Below, piece after piece: positions 39,501 through 45,500 of a stretch of DNA of 64,000 bases. The translations under genes and the position numbers were made by a program. Origin of the DNA: Apostichopus japonicus (Eukaryota; Echinodermata; Holothuroidea; Aspidochirotida; Stichopodidae); NCBI RefSeq assembly GCF_037975245.1, contig NC_092570.1, positions 13,528,501 to 13,592,500 of the forward strand, given 5' to 3'. Under the pieces are notes generated by a model. That model made no database searches. It saw only the letters and a list, made by a program, of their open reading frames with translations, and was not told where the DNA came from. How positions within the stretch are numbered: the stretch's first letter is position 1; each line of letters starts with the position of its first letter.

Positions 39501-42500
39501 GTATTTGCTCTCTGTCTATCCTGCAGGGGAGGGGTCTAAGGGAACGGGACATTCCCAATGAAAATCGATTACTTGCTACCATTTGCTACCATTTCCATAC
39601 GATTAACTTCATTTATGTAGAACAAGTGTTCAAGTTTTAGTGCAATCTTGATCAATTTTGAGATAAAAGAAAAGGACAGAAATGTCATACCATGGCCAGC
39701 TGTTAACCCCCCCCCCCCCTTACTCTCCACTGGGATCTGCTGCTCATGCATGCCACACTTACTGTACATCAACTAAATATTGTAATAGACCCTCATGCCC
39801 TAGGTGGTGGGGGATGACTCAGAAGTTGGTCAGTGGGTGGGTGGGTGGGTGGGTGGGTGGGTGGGTGGGTGGGAGGGAGGAGGGGCTGGGGGAGGAGCGC
39901 ATAAGGTTACTGACTTTATGAGATTAGGTAACAGAGGTGAACTCAGGTGACATTTTTCTCCTTCTTGCAATATTGTTAAACCTGCCTACGAAAGTTTTCT
40001 TTACATGAAATAGTTATAAAACATGGTTTGAAACTATACTCATCTTTGGTTCTTTAAGCATAGTATTAATACAGTATATATTAGTATTAATACAGTATAT
40101 ATCAATCATAAATTTTTAAGCAACATTACAATCACAAATCTCATTCTTTGGAAAATCCGGAACAATGTTAACGTTGTTGACATATTTGCGGGTTTCACTT
40201 GCGGCTAAAGCTCCGCGCTTATATATATTATTTGAATATCTGAGTGTTTGTCCTTTTACATTTTTACCAGTTTGGTTCTCTTCAAACGTTTTCAGCTCAT
40301 AAAAACTTTTACGACCAACCTGTGGGTCACTACTTCAATTTTGCTGTTGAAAGACAAGTTGCATATAGTCAATGCAGCTCTAAATAATTCATTTCTCGTT
40401 AAAAAACATAGCGAACCTTTCTAGCAGCTGGAAAAAGGAGAAGGCAATTAAACGTCAAAGAAATAACTTCATTCCCACTTTCGATGTCACAACTGGCAAT
40501 GGCAAGGAAAATCCATAGTTGCTAGAGATCACTGTGTTTCATAATTCCATAGTTGCTAGAGATCACTGTGTTTCATAATTCCATAGTTGCTATGGATTAC
40601 TGTGTTACATAATTCCATAGTTGCTATGGATCACTGTGTTTCATAATTCCATAGTTGCTATGGATCACTGTGTTTCATAATTCCATAGTTGCTATGGATT
40701 ACTGTGTTTCATAATGTTCAGCTACCAGAAACAGTTAAGATGTCATAATTGTTCCCAAAACTGAGCTTGTGAAAATTGCTAACAAAAACTACTATGCTTT
40801 CCTTTCAATTTCTGATTCTTCAAAATATTCCTTAACATGAAAATGAGGCTTCCAAGGTCAGCCTATTTATCAGTTAAAGCCTTACACCTGTCTGAATGGC
40901 GAGGTGAAATGATATAAGGATGGTGGTTAGAACTCATTTGACTTCCTAAACTTTGCACATGATCACTATTTATAATGCTTTATATAGTGTTCTGTTTGGT
41001 CTAGGTTCTTCTAATTAGGGGTACATCTAGATAGGAATATCAAGATGCAGCTGAAGGCTTTCTCTCAAAGTGTACATCAGAAATGTGTGTACATGTCTTG
41101 GTGAAGCATATATACATATATTTTTTTTGGGGGGGGAGGGAGGGAGGGAGTGGGGTTATCTATCATAAATATCACAAGCCTCCCGGGAATATTCTATTAA
41201 ATATCTTTCATGGAACGAACCTGCTTGAACTTTGTTTTGTTATCTAACATTAGTGATCAATATCACAACGTCAATATTGTCTGAAGGAAGTGGCCATGAG
41301 TCACCTTAACGGATGGATATATGACCTCCCACTGACCTGACCTTGTTTAACAACTGTTCATCCAGGAACTACAACAGCCACTTCTGGACACTTCCTGAAT
41401 CATCTTGTCTTATTTGTCATGCAACAATGGATTTGTCTGAGAGAGTTCCTCTTAAAATAATGCCAATTTTCGAGTTTGATCAATTTTTAATACCATGCTT
41501 ATATTATTATGTTGGACTTCCAAGAGCAGTGCAGTTTCACTGAACTTTAACTTCAACTTAATCAACCTTTCCTCATTTCAAAATATTGCAAACTTAAAAG
41601 TCAAAAAGTTCTATATATCTCCTCAATACTACTGTACTTTCCCACCTAGTTGGTCTGAAAATTGGGTGAATATTTATTTAGCAATGACCTATTCAAAATT
41701 ACCCAAAGCTTACTGATTTCGGAAATTTATGAGTGACTATATTTACCTCTATATTTGAGTCTTTCCCATCTAATCTACCTATGCAACAAGACTGGTATAG
41801 TTTTAGTACTGGGCCCTCTACTCCTACTTTCTGGGCATCCACCCTCCCTCCCTCCCTCCCTCCCTCCCTCCCTCCCTCCCTCCCTCCCTCCCTCCCTCCC
41901 TCCCTCCCTCCCTCCCTCCCTCCCTCCCTCCCTCCCTCCCTCCCTCCCTCCCTCCCTCCCTCCCTCCCTCCCTCCCTCCCTCCCTCCCTCCCTCCCTCCC
42001 TCCCTCCCTCCCTCCCTCCCTCCCTCCCTCCCTCCCTCCCTCCCTCCCTCCCTCCCTCCCTCCCTCCCTCCCTCCCTCCCTCCCTCCCTCCCTCCCTCCC
42101 TCCCTCCCTCCCTCCCTCCCTCCCTCCCTCCCTCCCTCCCTCCCTCCCCCTCCCTCCCTCCCTCCCTCCCTCCCTCCCTCCCTCCCTCCCTCCCTCCCTC
42201 CCTCCCTCCCTCCCTCCCTCCCTCCCTCCCTCCCTCCCTCCCTCCCTCCCTCCCTCCCTCCCTCCCTCCCTCCCTCCCTCCCTCCCTCCCTCCCTCCCTC
42301 CCTCCCTCCCTCCCTCCCTCCCTCCCTCCCTCCCTCCCTCCCTCCCTCCCTCCCTCCCTCCCTCTCTCTTCTCTGTTCCAGTAAGTTTTAAGGAGACACA
42401 CAAAGCCAACCAACTGTATTAAAGGATTGGTTCAGGTGTCTGACATGTCTATCTTGTATGAAAGAGCTTAAAAAGACAAACAGAATAGTGAAGAAACTAC

Positions 42501-45500
42501 AGTACCATGATAACATTCTCTGTTAAGGAGATATCACACTTTGAAGATTCAAAATTTCTTTGCAAATGACTGGTGTAGAAAGACTAACTGTGAGGGTGTG
42601 ATGTCACATCCTCACTTCCTTAACATGTGTCCATATATTTCATTAAAAAATAATTACATTTTTTTTCACAAATCTAAAAAAATATTATCAAACATTCTTC
42701 AGATGTTAAATCTCAAATACTTCCCTTGACACAAATGAGATCTTCTGACGTATCTTTGGGTTGTAAGTCATGAAATCTTACAAAATATTTTAATAAAATA
42801 ACAAAGACTTTTCAGGAATGTGAGGATGTGACATCACAGCTAGTCTGATTCCAGCAGTTTCTACACAATCAGATAGAACTTTAAACTTGAATATATCTCC
42901 TAAACGAAAAAAGATATTTGAATAATTTCTTCACTATTGGGTTTCTTTTATTGCCCTCTTTCATATAAGAAAACATTTGTGACACCTGAACTAATCCTTT
43001 AACCTATGTGATCTAGAGATACAGTAACTGTTACGAAAATATTTCCAAAACAGCCTTTGAAGAAAAAATCTTATTCCATTTGAGATGTCACACACTAATG
43101 TTTCTTTTTTTACAAGCAAGACTAATTATGTTATCAAGTCACAATTCTGCAAGAATTTTGTTAAGTATTTTTTTGTTTATTTTTACAATATGATTTTCTG
43201 CAATGTGAATGGAACTTGCATTCATGTGTATGCTGAATAGAGCTAAAACATTTAACCTCTTTACAATATGTTCTGATGTTAGGATGTGGTTTCTGTGTCA
43301 ACTGTGTTAACATCCTACTTTGAAAATATGAAATGAAAAACAAAGTGAAAGTAAACAGACTTTTCAGATCCTAACGGCATTATGATATCACACATAAATT
43401 ATACAAAATGACAGCTTCCAGATGCAACATTTCAACACTTAGCATATCTCACAAACGAAACAAGATCTTTCTTAGCTGTTTGGGGGCCAATAATGTTCCC
43501 CCCAAACATCTATGCCATAAATATGGGCGGCCATTTGGGAGAAAACATACCATGATGAAACAAATAAACGAGAAAGAAATTTGAAAAAGAAGAAATATGC
43601 AAATGAAACAAACATATGTAATACCAATGTAAGAATTGTGAAAGGCTGCACTTTAAAAGAGAAATAAACATACGCATGCAGACAAACACATATCAAACAC
43701 ATGCAACCAAAAGGTAAACAAGGAGCACGGGAAGACAAAATTGATCCACTTGTCAGAACAAACAGATCAATGGCTGCCACCATAAAACAGAAGAGGTATT
43801 GTAAGCAAACGAACATTCGCACGAAATCAAAACGAATGCTCACACGCGAAACGAACAAGTGCTCAGAACAATAAGAACAATCGCAGCCATAAAAAACGAA
43901 GATGTAACATACGCACGTAATCAAAACGAATGGTCACGTGGAAACGAACGAACGCCTATGAACTAAAAGGACAGATGCAGCTGTTTCGGTTTCCCTTGAC
44001 CGTGTTATAATATTAATGTAGTTACGACATCTTGTATGCATGACACTTTTGTCCGACCACGCTGCACCGTGCTTCACAAGGTCAGTGAACTGTGTGGGCT
44101 AATCGTCCTGTTGTCATTGTGCCCACAAGGGAATTTTTGACCGGGGCAGACGCAGACGAGGCTGTTCGTTTTTATCCTGTTCCAATGTTCGTTTTGATTC
44201 TGTCCTACTGTTCGTTTTGATACTGTCCAAACGTTCATTTTGATTTAACAGGAAATCTTTCAATCGTGGGGACGAACTTTCATTTTGTTCGCACAGTCAT
44301 GTTGTTTATCTACATTCTTATTATTGTTCTTTTTCATCTTTGTTCTTGTTGTTTCATTGTTGTATTTTTTTGCCCAAATGGCTGCCCATACATAAAAGCC
44401 AAAGATAAATGGCCGTTGTGTTTGTCCCCCAATAAAACTTTCATTCTATAGTGTACCCAGCAAGCCAAGTTACTTACCTTGAAAGTCTGTGACAGCTGTA
44501 GAAAGAGTGTACTTAAGATAGGACACCGATGACTGGATGGATGAGTGGTAGTCATGTCTGGCTTTGATCCAGAGTTGATGTTCCAGATCTCTGGTACAGC
44601 AAGATAAACCTGTTTGACATATCCTTAAATCGTTAGCTGCAGACACAAAAAGTAATTGATTAACGTTAACTTCACAAGAACTTCACACAAAAAAAAACAG
44701 TACTCAGTAAGTACACATTATACATTTAACTACAAATTTACTAAACACATAGAGAACCCAAAGTTCAACATCGATAACTTCCTTCTTGGCAAAAACCTGA
44801 CTTAACCTTTAAAATGCACAAATTAAGCAAACTATAATGCAAATAAAATTGAGCTCTTGAAGTCCTGGCAATAGAAAATGTCTGTGATTAAAGGGATTGG
44901 CGTACAGTTTGAACAGTATTTTACCCAAGACGTTCATACTTAGATAACTTTGCCCATAACTGGCAGAACAATGTGAGGAATATAACATACCAGTATCATT
45001 TTACAAAAGTTCAATTTTTTTTTTTTTTCAAATCCTAAGTTGATTCACAGAAACTGTTCACATACAGTTCCAATTCTTGATTCACAAGTAACTAATAGCA
45101 ACTTGTAAAAAACACAAGCAATCAAAGTTTCACTAAGGCACATAAATTCTCAACTACAATATTTTATCACAGCCCGGAAAAATAATGCATCTATGCCAAC
45201 AAAGTTGTTGGAAATTACTGAATTTCCTTGAATTGCTCTAAAATTATGTCAGTGCATAATGCACAGCAGGGACCACAGAGATACTTTTGCTAAAATCAAG
45301 CTTTGAGCATTGATTTTAAACTGTATTATCAGTATATCTGTATTGCTTGACGAACGTAATAATTACAAGCTTTGTTTCAAATATTGTGGTAAAAAAGTTT
45401 AAAAAAAAAATTAAATATGAAAGTGTCCAATTTTGCCATGATCATGCAAGGGATTAATTTTTAATATGGAAAAGTGTGTGGGGGATGAAATGTTGAAAGT

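Larger units (their letters stand above)
24274..44477 (-). other. Glypican intron 2 (about 20 kb, repeat-filled)
   Basis: Identifiable contents, listed separately, are a tRNA-type SINE (27940), nested hairpins (27304), dispersed repeats with GCGCTTT palindromes (32760, 37392), a hAT MITE (34470), a LINE 3' end (36145), a 34-bp tandem repeat (40510), a (CCCT)n tract (41842), a TTAA-flanked element (42423) and an inverted-repeat element (43470). The stretches 24300-27300, 28050-32750, 33100-34460 and 37900-40500 hold no coding exon that I can recognise. Confidence 0.8.

Noticed and set aside
40510-40713. Repeats with internal palindromes resembling CRISPR repeats
   Set aside because: Six head-to-tail 34-bp copies with no spacers and no associated genes.
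41699-42422. Long open frames of Pro-Ser-Leu and Gly-Arg-Glu repeats on both strands
   Set aside because: They are produced by the (CCCT)n tract, open in every frame, and have no start or domain context.
43472-43924. 150-codon minus-strand frame rich in Phe, Cys and Val
   Set aside because: It lies inside the inverted-repeat element at the start of glypican intron 2, has no family motif and no sensible splice context.
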